Source: QAMX01 sp964448855 (GTDB lineage Bacteria; Bacillota; Clostridia; Oscillospirales; QAMX01). Taken from it: a stretch of DNA of 64,000 nt. The notes beneath the pieces are model-generated. The model did no database searches, was not told the origin of the DNA, and saw nothing but the letters and a program-made list of their open reading frames with translations. Made by a program: the position numbers and the translations under genes. The stretch lies in NCBI GenBank assembly GCA_964448855.1, contig CAYUXI010000006.1, positions 1 to 64,000 of the forward strand, read 5' to 3'. Shown piece after piece: positions 43,579-53,718 of the stretch (position 1 is the first letter of the stretch; every line of letters begins with the position of its first letter).

Positions 43579-44418
43579 TTATTCCGCACGGAACAGCCCG
43601 CCAGCCAGAAGATGCAGGTACGGCTCAAAGCAGACACCGCGCCGGAAGGCATCTTCATATTGGGCACTCTGCTCCATGGCAAACGCCGTGAACTGCGCTG
43701 CGGAATCGACGCTGCTTCGGAGGTCATGTCCCGTCAGCAGGCCGCCCGTCAGGACGCTGGCAAACAGGTCACCCGTTCCGTGCATCCGGAACGGAAGCAG
43801 CGGTACAGTGCGTTCGTCATAGCCCTGATCATCCAGGATGCAGTTGCAGAGTACACCGCCGCGTTCAATCCCCGTGATGATGACGCTTTTGGCGCCGTGT
43901 TCGTGGATTTGTTCAGCGAGAGCGCGGATCCCCGCCGAATCCGTCCGGCAGGAAGCAAAATCCGTCTCCGTGAGCACGCAGGCTTCTGTCAGATTCGGCG
44001 TCACCACATCGGCAATGGACGTGAACGTCCGCAGCCGTCTGCACATTTCCGGCGTATAGGTTTTATAAACCTTTCCGTCATCGGCGCAGACCGGATCCAC
44101 CAGCGTGAGCTTCGGGCGGAACGACTGCACCAGCTGTGTGATGTCGTCCATCTGAGCCGCAGAGCCCAGGAAGCCGGAATAAACCGCATCCAGATGCAGC
44201 TGCATGGTTTCCCAATGATGGAGAAAGCCGGGCATGGCCGCTGTCAGATCGACCATCTGAAATCCCGGAAAATCGGTATTTGCAGATAAGACGGCTGTCG
44301 GCAGCGGGCAGACCTCCACACCGCAGGCAGAGAGAACCGGGATGGCAATGGTCAAGGCACATTTTCCAAAGCCGGACACATCATGAATCGCGGCAACACG
44401 CGGCAGTGTGGCATTCAT
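43579..44418 (-). CDS. Pyridoxamine/pyridoxal kinase (PdxK/PdxY family)
   Basis: 279 residues. AAIHDVSGFGKCALTIAIPVLSACG at the start, LVDPVCADDGKVY for the Mg site, VVTPNLTEACVLT, and the ATP anion hole HGTGDLFASVLTGG near residue 225. It phosphorylates pyridoxamine, pyridoxal or pyridoxine in B6 salvage. First in a two-gene operon with the LD-carboxypeptidase, behind an exact consensus promoter. Confidence 0.9.
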   Translation of the reverse strand: MNATLPRVAAIHDVSGFGKCALTIAIPVLSACGVEVCPLPTAVLSANTDFPGFQMVDLTAAMPGFLHHWETMQLHLDAVYSGFLGSAAQMDDITQLVQSFRPKLTLVDPVCADDGKVYKTYTPEMCRRLRTFTSIADVVTPNLTEACVLTETDFASCRTDSAGIRALAEQIHEHGAKSVIITGIERGGVLCNCILDDQGYDERTVPLLPFRMHGTGDLFASVLTGGLLTGHDLRSSVDSAAQFTAFAMEQSAQYEDAFRRGVCFEPYLHLLAGGLFRAE

Positions 44419-44456
44419 CGGGCGAAACCTCCTGTTTGAGCAGATATTCCTTTTCT

Positions 44457-44485
44457 ATTATACCACCGGATCCTGTATTTGTCAA
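44457..44485 (-). promoter_or_regulatory. Promoter of the kinase/LD-carboxypeptidase operon
   Basis: Minus strand: -35 TTGACA (44480-44485), 17-bp spacer, -10 TATAAT (44457-44462), full consensus. Confidence 0.92.
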
Positions 44486-44577
44486 AGTGCGCGCCCGGAG
44501 GATGGAAACGGCAGGCTCCACCATGTTTTCACCTTCTTTCTATCAGAAAATAGAATGGAAGAACTTCAAAAAATGCT

Positions 44578-44606
44578 TTGACAAATGGTGCCTGAAATGG
44601 TAGAAT
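44578..44606 (+). promoter_or_regulatory. Promoter of the D,D-carboxypeptidase gene
   Basis: TTGACA (44578-44583), 17-bp spacer, TAGAAT (44601-44606). Confidence 0.8.
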
Positions 44607-44650
44607 ATAAAGTGGTTGATTTTTTCTGTGTATGGACTGGAGGTTTTTGT

Positions 44651-46072
44651 GTGAAACACAAGAGGCTTGTTTCCGCGCTGCTGGTTTTGCTGGCCGTTTT
44701 TTTCAGGCTGCCCTCGGCTGCCGCATGGTACGGGGAAGCGTGCGGCGCGCCCACGTTGCCGGATATCTCAGGGTATGCCGCCTTTGCCGTTGAGCTGAAC
44801 ACCGGGACTGTCCTTTTGGAGCAGAACGCCGATGAGCAGCTGTATCCCGCCAGCACCACCAAGCTGATGACGGCGCTGATCGCGATGGAGCACATTGAAG
44901 CGGGTCAGGCCTCTCTGGACGATGTCATCACCTTCTCCCGCGAAGCCGTTTACGGCATTCCGCGGGATACCATGCACATTGCCATCGACGTCGGCGAGCA
45001 GCTGACGGTGCGTCAGGTCTTTTACGCCATCCTCCTCCCCAGCGCCAACGAGGCGTGTCTGGGCATGGCGGAATACATTGCGGGCAGTGCGGACGCGTTT
45101 GTCGCGCTGATGAACGAACGCGCAGCCGCCCTCGGCATGACGCATACGCACTTTGTCACGACCAACGGTCTGCACGACCCGGATCATTACATGAGCGCCC
45201 GCGACCTGGCCACGCTGCTGCAGGAATGCATTCAGCATCCGTTCCTCGTGGAGGTCATGTCCACGCCCACCTATGAGATTCCGCCGACCAACAAATGCAG
45301 CGAGACCCGTTATCTGACAACGACCAACGATCTGCTGTTGCCCCGCTCCGGCGTCTACAACAGCAAGGTGGTCTGCGGAAAGACCGGCTATACCACACCG
45401 GCGGCCAACACGCTGGCGACGCTCTCCGAGTTCAACGATATGCAGGTCATCATCACCATTCTGAAAGCGCCGAAGGGAACGACGTTCCAGAACACCTCGG
45501 CTCTTGTGGATTATTTTGCAGAAAACCTGACGCTGAAAACGATCGACAGCTCGATAGACTTTGCCAAGTCCGTCCCCACCGCGTCCGGCGATTCGCTTCT
45601 TTTGGAGCCGGAGCCGTTCTCCGTGCTCTGCCATACGCAGGACGACCCGTTTGCCTTCGAATGCGTCTATGAGGTGCCCGACGTTATTTCCGACCCCGCT
45701 CCGGCCGGGACGGTGTTTGGCACGCTGACTCTGTATGACCACGGCGCTCCGGTCGGGCAAACCAGGCTCGTCTCCCGTACCGACTATCAGATCGCCGCAG
45801 CAACCGATCCGTCCGGTTCGCAGTCTTCCTCTGACGTGACCTCGTCCGATTCGCAGGTTTCGTCCGGTGCGAAAAAAGGCAGCTCATTTGTCCGGACGCT
45901 GCTCCGGTTTCTCCTGATTCTGCTCTGTGCCGCCATCATCTGCGCTGTCCTGTACGGCGTGGTGCTGCTGCTCTCCGCCTATCTGTATCGCCGGAAAAAG
46001 CAGCAGCAGGAGCATTCGACTGCCCCGTCCAAACCGCAGCAGGATGACGAATCGCGCCATCCACGTTCCTGA
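44651..46072 (+). CDS. D-alanyl-D-alanine carboxypeptidase (PBP5-like)
   Basis: The start is GTG 44651 with GGAGG seven bases upstream; longer in-frame starts overlap the promoter. 473 residues: signal peptide (about 1-25), then the S11 domain with SxxK in YPASTTKLMTAL, SAN in LLPSANEACLG, and KTG in VVCGKTGYTTPA. A C-terminal beta domain follows, then a Ser/Asp-rich linker, a membrane helix (about 430-455) and a Lys/Gln-rich tail. It trims the terminal D-Ala of pentapeptide chains outside the cell. The C-terminal transmembrane anchor replaces the amphipathic anchor of classical PBP5. Confidence 0.92.
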   Translation: MKHKRLVSALLVLLAVFFRLPSAAAWYGEACGAPTLPDISGYAAFAVELNTGTVLLEQNADEQLYPASTTKLMTALIAMEHIEAGQASLDDVITFSREAVYGIPRDTMHIAIDVGEQLTVRQVFYAILLPSANEACLGMAEYIAGSADAFVALMNERAAALGMTHTHFVTTNGLHDPDHYMSARDLATLLQECIQHPFLVEVMSTPTYEIPPTNKCSETRYLTTTNDLLLPRSGVYNSKVVCGKTGYTTPAANTLATLSEFNDMQVIITILKAPKGTTFQNTSALVDYFAENLTLKTIDSSIDFAKSVPTASGDSLLLEPEPFSVLCHTQDDPFAFECVYEVPDVISDPAPAGTVFGTLTLYDHGAPVGQTRLVSRTDYQIAAATDPSGSQSSSDVTSSDSQVSSGAKKGSSFVRTLLRFLLILLCAAIICAVLYGVVLLLSAYLYRRKKQQQEHSTAPSKPQQDDESRHPRS

Positions 46073-46092
46073 AAGAAAGGTGGAAATCCATC

Positions 46093-46953
46093 ATGCGTTC
46101 CAAAACGACTTCTTTTGAAAAAATTGCGCTGCTCCTGCTGATGCTCCTGGCTGGGCTGTTTGGCGGCGTCATTCGCCTGATGCACCTGCGTGACGGCTTT
46201 GACACGCTTGGTCTGGCGATTTCCGGCAACCGCAGCGGGCTCATTCTCCTGATTTTATGCGTTTTCATGCTGGTTGCGCTGGGTGCGGTCATTCTGCTGG
46301 CTGCGACTGACCGGCTGTTCCCGCAGAATCCCGTATCGATCGGCATCGTCGGCATTCCGACCATCCTCTTCGCCATTTTTGCGGCCATTGCTGCGACCTG
46401 CGGCACCATCGTTTCCTTCGCATCGGCCATCCGCAGCGTTTCGGTTTGGGGGATGCTCAGCAGCCTGCTCTTTTTTGCAACGGCTGCCCTGACCGTCCCG
46501 GTTGTCCGCCGGCTGTCCATGCCGGTGGACGGCGGCTCCCCAACCGCCTCCGCATCGCTCGTGCCGGTGTTCTGGGCGTGTTTCCGTCTGATTGAGGTCT
46601 ATCGGACGGTGTCGGCCAATCCATCCGTCAGCGCCTATTTTTATGACATTGCCGCACTGATCACGATGATTCTGATGCTGTTCGCCTGCTCCGGCTATCT
46701 CTACGGGCGCAAAAGCGCGACGCGTGTGTACCTGTCGGTCGCCGCAAACCTGTTTTTCTGCACGCTCTCTCTGGTGGGACGGGGCGGTCATGCGCTGCGC
46801 CTTCTGCTCAACGGCACCGCGGTTCCCGGCTCCGAGCTGCTGGACGTTCTGATTTTCCTCTACGGCTTTCTGTACACACTGGCCGTCGTCCCGCTCTTTT
46901 TTGCGCCCCGTCGCCGCGACCCGATGGCCGCATTGACCGAGACGGACGCATAG
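46093..46953 (+). CDS. Polytopic membrane protein of unknown function
   Basis: 286 residues with about eight predicted membrane helices, for example at 10-28, 50-72, 84-108, 117-135, 150-168, 180-200, 210-225 and 240-262, short charged loops and a basic C-terminus (APRRRDP). No family signature or catalytic residues that I recognise. It follows the D,D-carboxypeptidase after 20 bases and precedes mfd by 46, so it is probably co-transcribed with both. AGAAAGG precedes the ATG. Confidence 0.7.
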   Translation: MRSKTTSFEKIALLLLMLLAGLFGGVIRLMHLRDGFDTLGLAISGNRSGLILLILCVFMLVALGAVILLAATDRLFPQNPVSIGIVGIPTILFAIFAAIAATCGTIVSFASAIRSVSVWGMLSSLLFFATAALTVPVVRRLSMPVDGGSPTASASLVPVFWACFRLIEVYRTVSANPSVSAYFYDIAALITMILMLFACSGYLYGRKSATRVYLSVAANLFFCTLSLVGRGGHALRLLLNGTAVPGSELLDVLIFLYGFLYTLAVVPLFFAPRRRDPMAALTETDA

Positions 46954-46999
46954 TCCGGTTTCATCTGCTTTGAAACAACATTGATGCAAGGAGTTTCTC

Positions 47000-49900
47000 A
47001 TGCTGTCTCTCTGTCAATCCGTTTTTACGCCGGATGAGCTACAGGCATTGGAACGCCGACTGAAGGAGCCCAATTCCCCGGTTCTGATCTGCGGTCTGTC
47101 GCCGCTGCACCGTGCGCTGGTGGCAGCGGCGATTCAAACCGAGCTGTTTCGCCCGGTGGCCGTCATTACGGCTGACGAAGCCTCCGCTTCGTCCTTTGCC
47201 GCAGATGCCGCCGCCTTCAGCGGTTCGGAATACGCCGTGCTGCCGTCCCGCGAGCTGATTTTCCACGATGTGGAAGGCTCCAGCCGGGAATGGGAAATGC
47301 GCCGCGTCAGCGTTCTCGATGCGTTACAATCCGGTTCCTGTATGGCTGTCTGCGGTTCCGCAGAGGCCTTTTCTCTGCGGACAATTTCGCCGAAAACCTT
47401 TGTGGATGCTGTGCTGGAGCTGAGCGTCGGCATGGAGATGGATGTCACCGCGCTCACGGAGCGGCTGCTGCATCTCGGCTATTCCCGCTCGGAAACCGTA
47501 GAGGGTGTCGGCCAGTTTGCGTTCCGCGGCGGTATTTTTGATCTGTTCCCGCCCGGGATGCGCCGTCCGGTTCGTCTGGAATTTTTCGGCGATGAGATCG
47601 ATTCCATGGGTGCATTTGACATCACCTCGCAGCGCCGCACCGAAAATCTCCGTCAGATTCGCATTCCGCCGGCGCTGGAGCTCCCGCCCGATCTGGCGGA
47701 TGGCGGGCGCGAGGCCTTCGCCTCCCGCGTGGCCGGTCTGCTCCGGGGCATCAACCGCCAGAAGCTCGCCGCCGAGCTCGTTGAGCGCATCGAGGCCGAC
47801 AGCAGCCGCATTCGTGACGGGCTGCGTTTTGCCGCGCTCGACCGTTATCTCCCGGTGTATCAGGAAACCGCCTGCACGGCGCTGGATTTTTGTCCGCCGG
47901 GAACCGTCTTCTTCCTCGATGACGCACAGCGCGTCTGTGAGGAGGTGCGCTCGCTCGCCCGCCGAACCGTCCAGGATCTCCGCCATCTGATGGAAGCCGG
48001 TATGATCTGTGGGCGGCAAAAGGACTATTATCTGGACGCTGCTGATCTGTTCGCGTTTTTATCGGCGCATTCCGTCGTGATGCTTGATCAGTTCCCCTCG
48101 CAGCACAGCGAGCTGCCGCCACGTGAAATCATCACACTTGTTTCCAAGCAGCTGCCCGCGCTCTCCACGAGCTTTGACGCGCTGTTTCAGGATATTGAGT
48201 TTTACCGCCGCCAGAATTTTGCGGTGCTGATTCTGACGGCCAACCGCGAACGCGCCGATTATCTGGTCGCGCTGCTGCTGGAAAAGCAGATTGCGGCGTC
48301 GATCGATCTGCACGTTTCCCAGTCGCTGACGCCCGGCAGTGTGACCATCGGCATGGGCAGCCTGTCCGCCGGGATTGAGCTGTCGGCCGCCGGAATCGCC
48401 GTGCTGAACGATACGCGGCCGACGGTGTCGGAAAAGAAACGCACCCGCCGCGTTGCCCCTGAGGTCAAGGGCAGCCGGGAGCGTTTGAAATCCTTCACCG
48501 ATCTGCGGGAAGGCGATTTGATCGTCCACGACAGCTACGGGATTGGGCGCTTCTGCGGAATTACGGAGCTGGAAGCGGACGGCATCAAGCGGGATTTCAT
48601 CAAGCTCGCCTACGCCGGGAGCGATGTGCTGTATATCCCCGTGACGCAGCTGGACGTCATTTCCAAATACCTCGGTGCCGCCGAGGATTCGACCGTCCGG
48701 CTTTCCAAGCTCGGCGGAACAGATTGGGCGCGCACACGGCAGCGCGCAAAAAGTGCGGCGAAGGATCTCGCCAAGCAGCTGCTGGCGCTCTACGCACGGC
48801 GCGCCCGACTGCCGGGCCATGCCTTTGCCAAGGACTCTGCCTGGCAGCGCGAATTTGAAGACAGCTTTGAATATGAGGAGACGAACGATCAGCTCGTTTC
48901 CATTGCAGAGATCAAGCAGGACATGGAGCGTTCCATCCCGATGGATCGGCTGCTGTGCGGCGATGTCGGCTTTGGCAAGACGGAGGTCGCCTTCCGGGCG
49001 GCCATGAAATGCATTCTCGACAGCAAGCAGGTCGCTCTGCTCGTTCCGACAACGGTGCTGGCGCGGCAGCATTATCTGACGGCGCTGCACCGGTTTCGCG
49101 GTTATCCGGTCACGATTGCCACGCTCAGCCGTTTTTCCACGCCCTCCGACGTCTCCAAGACGCTGCGCGGTCTGCGGAACGGCCAGATTGACATGGTGGT
49201 CGGGACGCACCGGCTGCTGAATTCCTCCGTTGTTTTCCACGACCTCGGGCTGATCATTGTCGATGAGGAGCAGCGTTTTGGCGTTGCGCACAAGGAACGT
49301 CTGAAGGAGATGACCGGCAACGTGGACGTGTTGACGCTATCGGCCACCCCGATTCCCCGCACGCTCAACATGGCGTTGTCCGGCGTACGCGATATGTCCG
49401 TGCTGGAGGAATCCCCGCACGACCGCTATCCGGTTACCACCTATGTGATGGAGTACAATGATGCGGTGATTCGCGACGCCATTGCGCGGGAGCTCTCACG
49501 CGGCGGGCAGGTCTACTATCTGCACAACCGCGTCGATACCATCGACAAGACGGCGGCGCGGCTGCAGGCCATGTTCCCGGAGCGCACCGTCATTGTCGGG
49601 CACGGCAAGATGAGCGAAAAGCAGCTCGGCGATGTCATGCAGGCATTCACAGACGGGGAAGCCGATATTCTCGTCTGCACGACGATCATTGAGGCCGGGA
49701 TCGATATCCCCAACGTCAACACGCTGATCATTGAAAATGCCGACCGGTTCGGTCTGGCGCAGCTGCACCAGATTCGCGGGCGTGTCGGCCGTTCCTCCCG
49801 GCACGCGTATGCATACCTGACCTTCCCGGCCGGGCGCGTTTTGACAGAGATCAGCCAGAAGCGTCTGGCCGCCATCCGCGACTTCGCCGAATTCGGTGCC

Positions 49901-50497
49901 GGGTTCAAGATTGCCATGCGCGACCTTGAAATTCGCGGTGCGGGCAACCTGCTCGGCGCGGAGCAGAGCGGGCATATGATTTCCGTCGGCTACGATATGT
50001 ATCTCCGCCTGCTGGAGGAAGCTGTTCTGGAGGAAAAGGGCGAAAAGCCGCAGCCCAAGCGCGAATGCGTCGTGGAACTGGCGGTGCCTGCCGGCATTTC
50101 GGACAGCTATGTGACGTCCTCGTTTGAGCGGATGGATCTCTATCGCCGCATTGCACGGATTCAGACGGCGGAGGACGCCGACGATATGCGCGACGAGCTC
50201 TGCGACCGGTTCGGCGATGTGCCGGACGCCACGGAGACGCTGATTCGGATTGCTCAGCTGCGGTTTGCCGCTTCAGAAAAGGGCATCTGCGAAATCACCG
50301 ACAAGGAGGATACGCTCCGGTTCTACTGGACGGACTTCGCCTTTGAGCAGATCAAGCCGCTGTTTGATCATCCCGTGCTAAAAGGACGCGTCCTGCTGAA
50401 TGCCGGTGAGCGCCCGCACATTGCCATCCGGCTTCGTCGAAAGGACGACCGGGTTGCTCTGGCCGAAGAGCTGATTGAAACGCTGCTGAAGGCCTGA
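47000..50497 (+). CDS. mfd: Transcription-repair coupling factor Mfd
   Basis: 1165 residues. UvrB-like damage domains first, including QFAFRGGIFDLFPPGMRRPVR. Then the RNA polymerase-interaction domain (DLIVHDSYGIGRFCG), the translocase with GDVGFGKTEVAFRAA (Walker A), IIVDEEQRFGV (DEEQ box) and QIRGRVGRSSRHAYAYL, and the C-terminal TRCF domain. It removes stalled RNA polymerase and recruits UvrA. A PrsA-like foldase gene follows, as in many Firmicutes. Confidence 0.96.
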   Translation: MLSLCQSVFTPDELQALERRLKEPNSPVLICGLSPLHRALVAAAIQTELFRPVAVITADEASASSFAADAAAFSGSEYAVLPSRELIFHDVEGSSREWEMRRVSVLDALQSGSCMAVCGSAEAFSLRTISPKTFVDAVLELSVGMEMDVTALTERLLHLGYSRSETVEGVGQFAFRGGIFDLFPPGMRRPVRLEFFGDEIDSMGAFDITSQRRTENLRQIRIPPALELPPDLADGGREAFASRVAGLLRGINRQKLAAELVERIEADSSRIRDGLRFAALDRYLPVYQETACTALDFCPPGTVFFLDDAQRVCEEVRSLARRTVQDLRHLMEAGMICGRQKDYYLDAADLFAFLSAHSVVMLDQFPSQHSELPPREIITLVSKQLPALSTSFDALFQDIEFYRRQNFAVLILTANRERADYLVALLLEKQIAASIDLHVSQSLTPGSVTIGMGSLSAGIELSAAGIAVLNDTRPTVSEKKRTRRVAPEVKGSRERLKSFTDLREGDLIVHDSYGIGRFCGITELEADGIKRDFIKLAYAGSDVLYIPVTQLDVISKYLGAAEDSTVRLSKLGGTDWARTRQRAKSAAKDLAKQLLALYARRARLPGHAFAKDSAWQREFEDSFEYEETNDQLVSIAEIKQDMERSIPMDRLLCGDVGFGKTEVAFRAAMKCILDSKQVALLVPTTVLARQHYLTALHRFRGYPVTIATLSRFSTPSDVSKTLRGLRNGQIDMVVGTHRLLNSSVVFHDLGLIIVDEEQRFGVAHKERLKEMTGNVDVLTLSATPIPRTLNMALSGVRDMSVLEESPHDRYPVTTYVMEYNDAVIRDAIARELSRGGQVYYLHNRVDTIDKTAARLQAMFPERTVIVGHGKMSEKQLGDVMQAFTDGEADILVCTTIIEAGIDIPNVNTLIIENADRFGLAQLHQIRGRVGRSSRHAYAYLTFPAGRVLTEISQKRLAAIRDFAEFGAGFKIAMRDLEIRGAGNLLGAEQSGHMISVGYDMYLRLLEEAVLEEKGEKPQPKRECVVELAVPAGISDSYVTSSFERMDLYRRIARIQTAEDADDMRDELCDRFGDVPDATETLIRIAQLRFAASEKGICEITDKEDTLRFYWTDFAFEQIKPLFDHPVLKGRVLLNAGERPHIAIRLRRKDDRVALAEELIETLLKA

Positions 50498-50613
50498 TGT
50501 CCGGTGATTCCCCAGTGTTTTCCAAAAAAATCGCCTCAGGCTCTTTACATTTTCGTTCATTCGTGATACCATAAGGAGAGCGATATGCTCTGCAAAGAAA
50601 GGATTTGTCGTTT

Positions 50614-51645
50614 ATGAAAAAAAACACTTTCCGCGCCGTCTCCCTGCTGCTGATGCTTGCACTTTGCGTTTCACTTTTCGTCGGATGCAGTCCGCGGAAG
50701 GCCACCATTTTCACCGTCAACGGCGACGATGTGCAATATGATGACGTCATGATTCACCTGTTTTTCCAGAAATATTCCCTGTTCAGCACCCAGATTTCCA
50801 ACGGAACCATGACGATTGACGGCCTGTATGAGCTGGACGCGGCCCTCCTTGCGCAGGATCTGGGCGACGATGTCACCATGGCTGATTACCTGCTCCTGAC
50901 CGCAACCAACACGGCGCTGAGTGCGCAGCTCTGCCGTCAGCTGGCTCAGGAAAACAAGCTGAAGCTGACCGCCACCGACAAGCAAACCATTGAATCGAGC
51001 CGCGAGGCGTTTATCTCCACGCTGGGCGGTGCCAACGCCTTCAACACGTTTTTGAAGAAAACCGGCACAACAGACAGCGCATACACGCGTTATCTGGAAA
51101 ATTCGCTCTATATGTCCAAGCTTTTGAAGCTCTTTGCGGACGGTCAGAAATTCGCTCTGACCAGCGATGAAAAGAAGCAGGCCGAGGAGGACTACGCCGA
51201 GGCCTATATTTCCACCCGCCAGCTGCTCTTCCTGACCATGAACACATCCACCGGCGTGACGCTGAGCGACGCCGAAATTGAGGCCAGCCACGAACGTGCA
51301 AAGGCCGCTCTGGCGCGTCTGAAAAACGGCGAGGACTTTGAAGCGGTGCGCGCCGATGCGAATGTGGACAACCCGACAGAGGGCACGCTCACCTTCACGA
51401 CCGGCGAAATGGTCACCGAATATGAGGAGGCCGCGTTTGCGCTGCAGGTTGGCGAGATTTCCGATCTGGTCAAATCCAAATACGGCTATCACATCATCAT
51501 TCGTGATGAGCTCTCCGACGATTCCTATTCGACGTACTATGAATCCGTCATTCAGCAGAAATTCCAGCAATATCTGAGCGACAACTCGGAGGCCGCCAAA
51601 ATCAAGATCAACGACAAGAACTACAATTCGATTGTTGTCCGATAA
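50614..51645 (+). CDS. PrsA-like peptidyl-prolyl isomerase lipoprotein
   Basis: The start is ATG 50614 with AAAGAAAGGA upstream. 343 residues: a lipoprotein signal ending LFVGC (Cys about 24) anchors it outside the membrane. A SurA-type helical N-domain follows, then a rotamase domain (about 195-290: RQLLFLTM, ARLKNGEDFEAVR, GTLTFTTGEMVTEYEEAAFAL, KSKYGYHIII). PrsA-like proteins help fold secreted proteins, often PBPs. Directly downstream of mfd. Confidence 0.88.
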   Translation: MKKNTFRAVSLLLMLALCVSLFVGCSPRKATIFTVNGDDVQYDDVMIHLFFQKYSLFSTQISNGTMTIDGLYELDAALLAQDLGDDVTMADYLLLTATNTALSAQLCRQLAQENKLKLTATDKQTIESSREAFISTLGGANAFNTFLKKTGTTDSAYTRYLENSLYMSKLLKLFADGQKFALTSDEKKQAEEDYAEAYISTRQLLFLTMNTSTGVTLSDAEIEASHERAKAALARLKNGEDFEAVRADANVDNPTEGTLTFTTGEMVTEYEEAAFALQVGEISDLVKSKYGYHIIIRDELSDDSYSTYYESVIQQKFQQYLSDNSEAAKIKINDKNYNSIVVR

Positions 51646-51657
51646 ATTGATTCTCAA

Positions 51658-51703
51658 AGAAAGTGCCCTGAACAGATCCATGCATCTGTTCAGGGCACTT
51701 TCT
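51658..51703. terminator. Bidirectional terminator between the foldase gene and rnj
   Basis: A perfect 20-bp stem, arms 51658-51677 and 51684-51703, beginning AGAAAGTGCC and ending GGCACTTTCT, with a six-base loop. Confidence 0.95.
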
Positions 51704-51711
51704 AATTGGAT

Positions 51712-53469
51712 TCAGTTCGATTTTTTGCGGGTTGATTTCTTGACGGGCGGTTCCTGCGGCCATTCTTCCGTTTCCTGTGCCCACCGGGAGATTTCATCCG
51801 ATTCGCCCGGCACGCCGAGCAGCACCGGCAGAATCATCGGAGAGCGTTTGATCTGTTTGAACAGGAAGGAGGAGAGCGCCGAGCGCAGCTCATTTTTGAT
51901 GATGAGCCAGTCTGTCACCTGATTGTTGCGGCAGTTTTCAACGGTTCGCACAGCGCATTCGCGGAGCTGCGACATCAGCGATTCCGCTTCGCGGGCATAG
52001 ATAAAGCCACGCGTGAGGATTTCCGGACCGGCGAGAATGGAGGCATCCGATGCATTGAGAGAGAATGCAACGACGATCAGGCCGTCCTGCGAGAGGTGTT
52101 TCCGGTCGCGCAGCACCACGCTGCCGACGTCGCCGATGCCGAGGCCGTCCACCAGGACGCGGCCGGATGCGACCGTTCCGCCCAGCTTGGCAACACCGTC
52201 CTTATTGACTTCCAGAATCCGGCCGATTTCGGAAATGAAGACGTTATTCTTGGGGATGCCGCAGGTTTGCGCCAGGTTGGCGTGGCTGGCGAGGTGGCGA
52301 TACTCCCCGTGAACCGGCATGAAGTACTTCGGCTTGGTCAGTGCCAGCATCATTTTCAGCTCCTCGCGGCAGGCATGGCCGGAGACGTGAACCTCGGCCA
52401 GGCGTTCATAAATGACCTCTGCGCCCTTGCGGAACAGCTCATTGACGAGGCGATAGACCGTTTTTTCATTGCCCGGAATGGGGGTCGCCGACAAAATGAC
52501 GAGGTCGCCGTTTGTGATCTCCACCTGCTTATGGTTATCGAAGGCCATCCGCGACAGCGCCGACATGGGTTCGCCCTGGCTACCGGTTGTGATGATACAG
52601 ACCTTCTTTTTCGGGTATTTATCGATGGTGGAAATGTCAATCAGACAATCCTCCTGGACGCGGATATAGCCGAGCTCCAGGCCAAGGTTCAGGATATTTT
52701 CCATGCTGCGACCGGAAACGGCAACCTTTCGGCCGTTTTCAACCGCCGCATCGATGATCTGCTGGATTCTGTGAATATTCGAGGCGAACGACGCGACGAT
52801 GATGCGTTTGGAGCAGTCCTTGAAAATGGAGCGGAAGGACTCTCCGACCATCCGTTCCGACATGGCGAGGCCGGGGCGTTCGACGTTGGTGGAATCGGAC
52901 AGCAGCAGCAGAACGCCGTTTCTGCCGAGTTCGCCCAGGCGTGCCAGGTCGATCATTTTGCCGTCAACCGGCGTGGTATCGATTTTGAAATCGCCCGTTT
53001 GCACCACGACACCGACCGGTGTGGTGATGGCAAACGCGCAGCTGTCCATGATGGAGTGGTTCACCTGAATGAACTCCACCGAGAAGACACCGGCAGAAAC
53101 GACATCGCCCGGACGCACCCGGCGAATATCCGTTTTGCTGAGTAGTTTGTGTTCGGCCAGCTTCAGCTCGACCAGTCCCGCCGTCAGCTGGGTGCAATAG
53201 ATCGGTGCATCGATCACGCGCATCAGGTACGGAATCGAGCCGATGTGGTCTTCGTGGCCGTGGGTCAGGAAAATCGCCTTGACCTTCTTTTTGTGTTCGA
53301 TCAGGTAGGTAAAGTCCGGGATGACCAGATCGACGCCGTACATTTCTTCGTCCGGAAAGGCCAGACCTGCATCGACGATGATGATATCGCCGTTGTATTC
53401 GTAAACAGTCATGTTTTTGCCGATCTCGTTGAGACCGCCAAGCGGAATAATTTTCAGTTTATGTGCCAT
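51712..53469 (-). CDS. rnj: Ribonuclease J
   Basis: 585 residues. A beta-lactamase-fold nuclease with GGLNEIGKNMTVYEYNGD at the start, the metal motif LTHGHEDHIGS near residue 70, HSIMDSCAFAI, and the beta-CASP helices with SDSTNVERPG. VHVSGHACREEL and MPVHGEYRHLASH follow, and then the C-terminal RNase J domain. It has endonuclease and 5'-exonuclease activity and is central to mRNA turnover. The gene is preceded by a leader of about 243 nt with strong structure, and a promoter in the end of the preceding gene. AGGAGA precedes the ATG. Confidence 0.95.
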   Translation of the reverse strand: MAHKLKIIPLGGLNEIGKNMTVYEYNGDIIIVDAGLAFPDEEMYGVDLVIPDFTYLIEHKKKVKAIFLTHGHEDHIGSIPYLMRVIDAPIYCTQLTAGLVELKLAEHKLLSKTDIRRVRPGDVVSAGVFSVEFIQVNHSIMDSCAFAITTPVGVVVQTGDFKIDTTPVDGKMIDLARLGELGRNGVLLLLSDSTNVERPGLAMSERMVGESFRSIFKDCSKRIIVASFASNIHRIQQIIDAAVENGRKVAVSGRSMENILNLGLELGYIRVQEDCLIDISTIDKYPKKKVCIITTGSQGEPMSALSRMAFDNHKQVEITNGDLVILSATPIPGNEKTVYRLVNELFRKGAEVIYERLAEVHVSGHACREELKMMLALTKPKYFMPVHGEYRHLASHANLAQTCGIPKNNVFISEIGRILEVNKDGVAKLGGTVASGRVLVDGLGIGDVGSVVLRDRKHLSQDGLIVVAFSLNASDASILAGPEILTRGFIYAREAESLMSQLRECAVRTVENCRNNQVTDWLIIKNELRSALSSFLFKQIKRSPMILPVLLGVPGESDEISRWAQETEEWPQEPPVKKSTRKKSN

Positions 53470-53712
53470 AAAATCTCCTGTATTTCAGTTTGAACGGGCA
53501 ACAAACCCGTTTCGTTGGATGAAAAGGGCGCAGCAAAACAAAGGGGAAATCCCCGTTTCATTGAAAAGAGGCGTTCGTACAGCCCGACGGCCGACGGCGA
53601 CACCAACCTCGCACGCCGTTCACCGGGCTTATGTAGGACGAAATTTTGCTGCCAGAATACCTGAACTGTGAAGTGCGACCTGCACCGCACTTCACAGTTC
53701 AGCGTAATGATC
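53470..53712 (-). promoter_or_regulatory. Structured 5' leader of the RNase J gene
   Basis: The predicted transcript starts near 53712. A 16-bp perfect hairpin (arms 53664?-53702, TGAACTGTGAAGTGCG and its complement) comes within about 10 bases of the 5' end. Then come nested stems AGCCCG/CGGGCT (53581-53586 with 53624-53629) and ACGGCG/CGCCGT (53594-53599 with 53614-53619), and smaller GGGG/CCCC and ACGGG/CCCGT hairpins nearer the ATG. No coding region and no T-run terminator are seen. It is not a riboswitch I recognise; autoregulation by RNase J itself is an inference. Confidence 0.6.
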
Positions 53713-53718
53713 TTTTCT

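Noticed and set aside
48059..49291. 410-codon open frame opposite mfd
   Set aside because: Shadow of mfd with no recognisable domain.
52096..53145. 349-codon open frame opposite rnj
   Set aside because: Shadow of RNase J.
53664..53702. Mobile or REP-like repeat
   Set aside because: No second copy is visible in the window; its position just after a promoter favours a leader hairpin.
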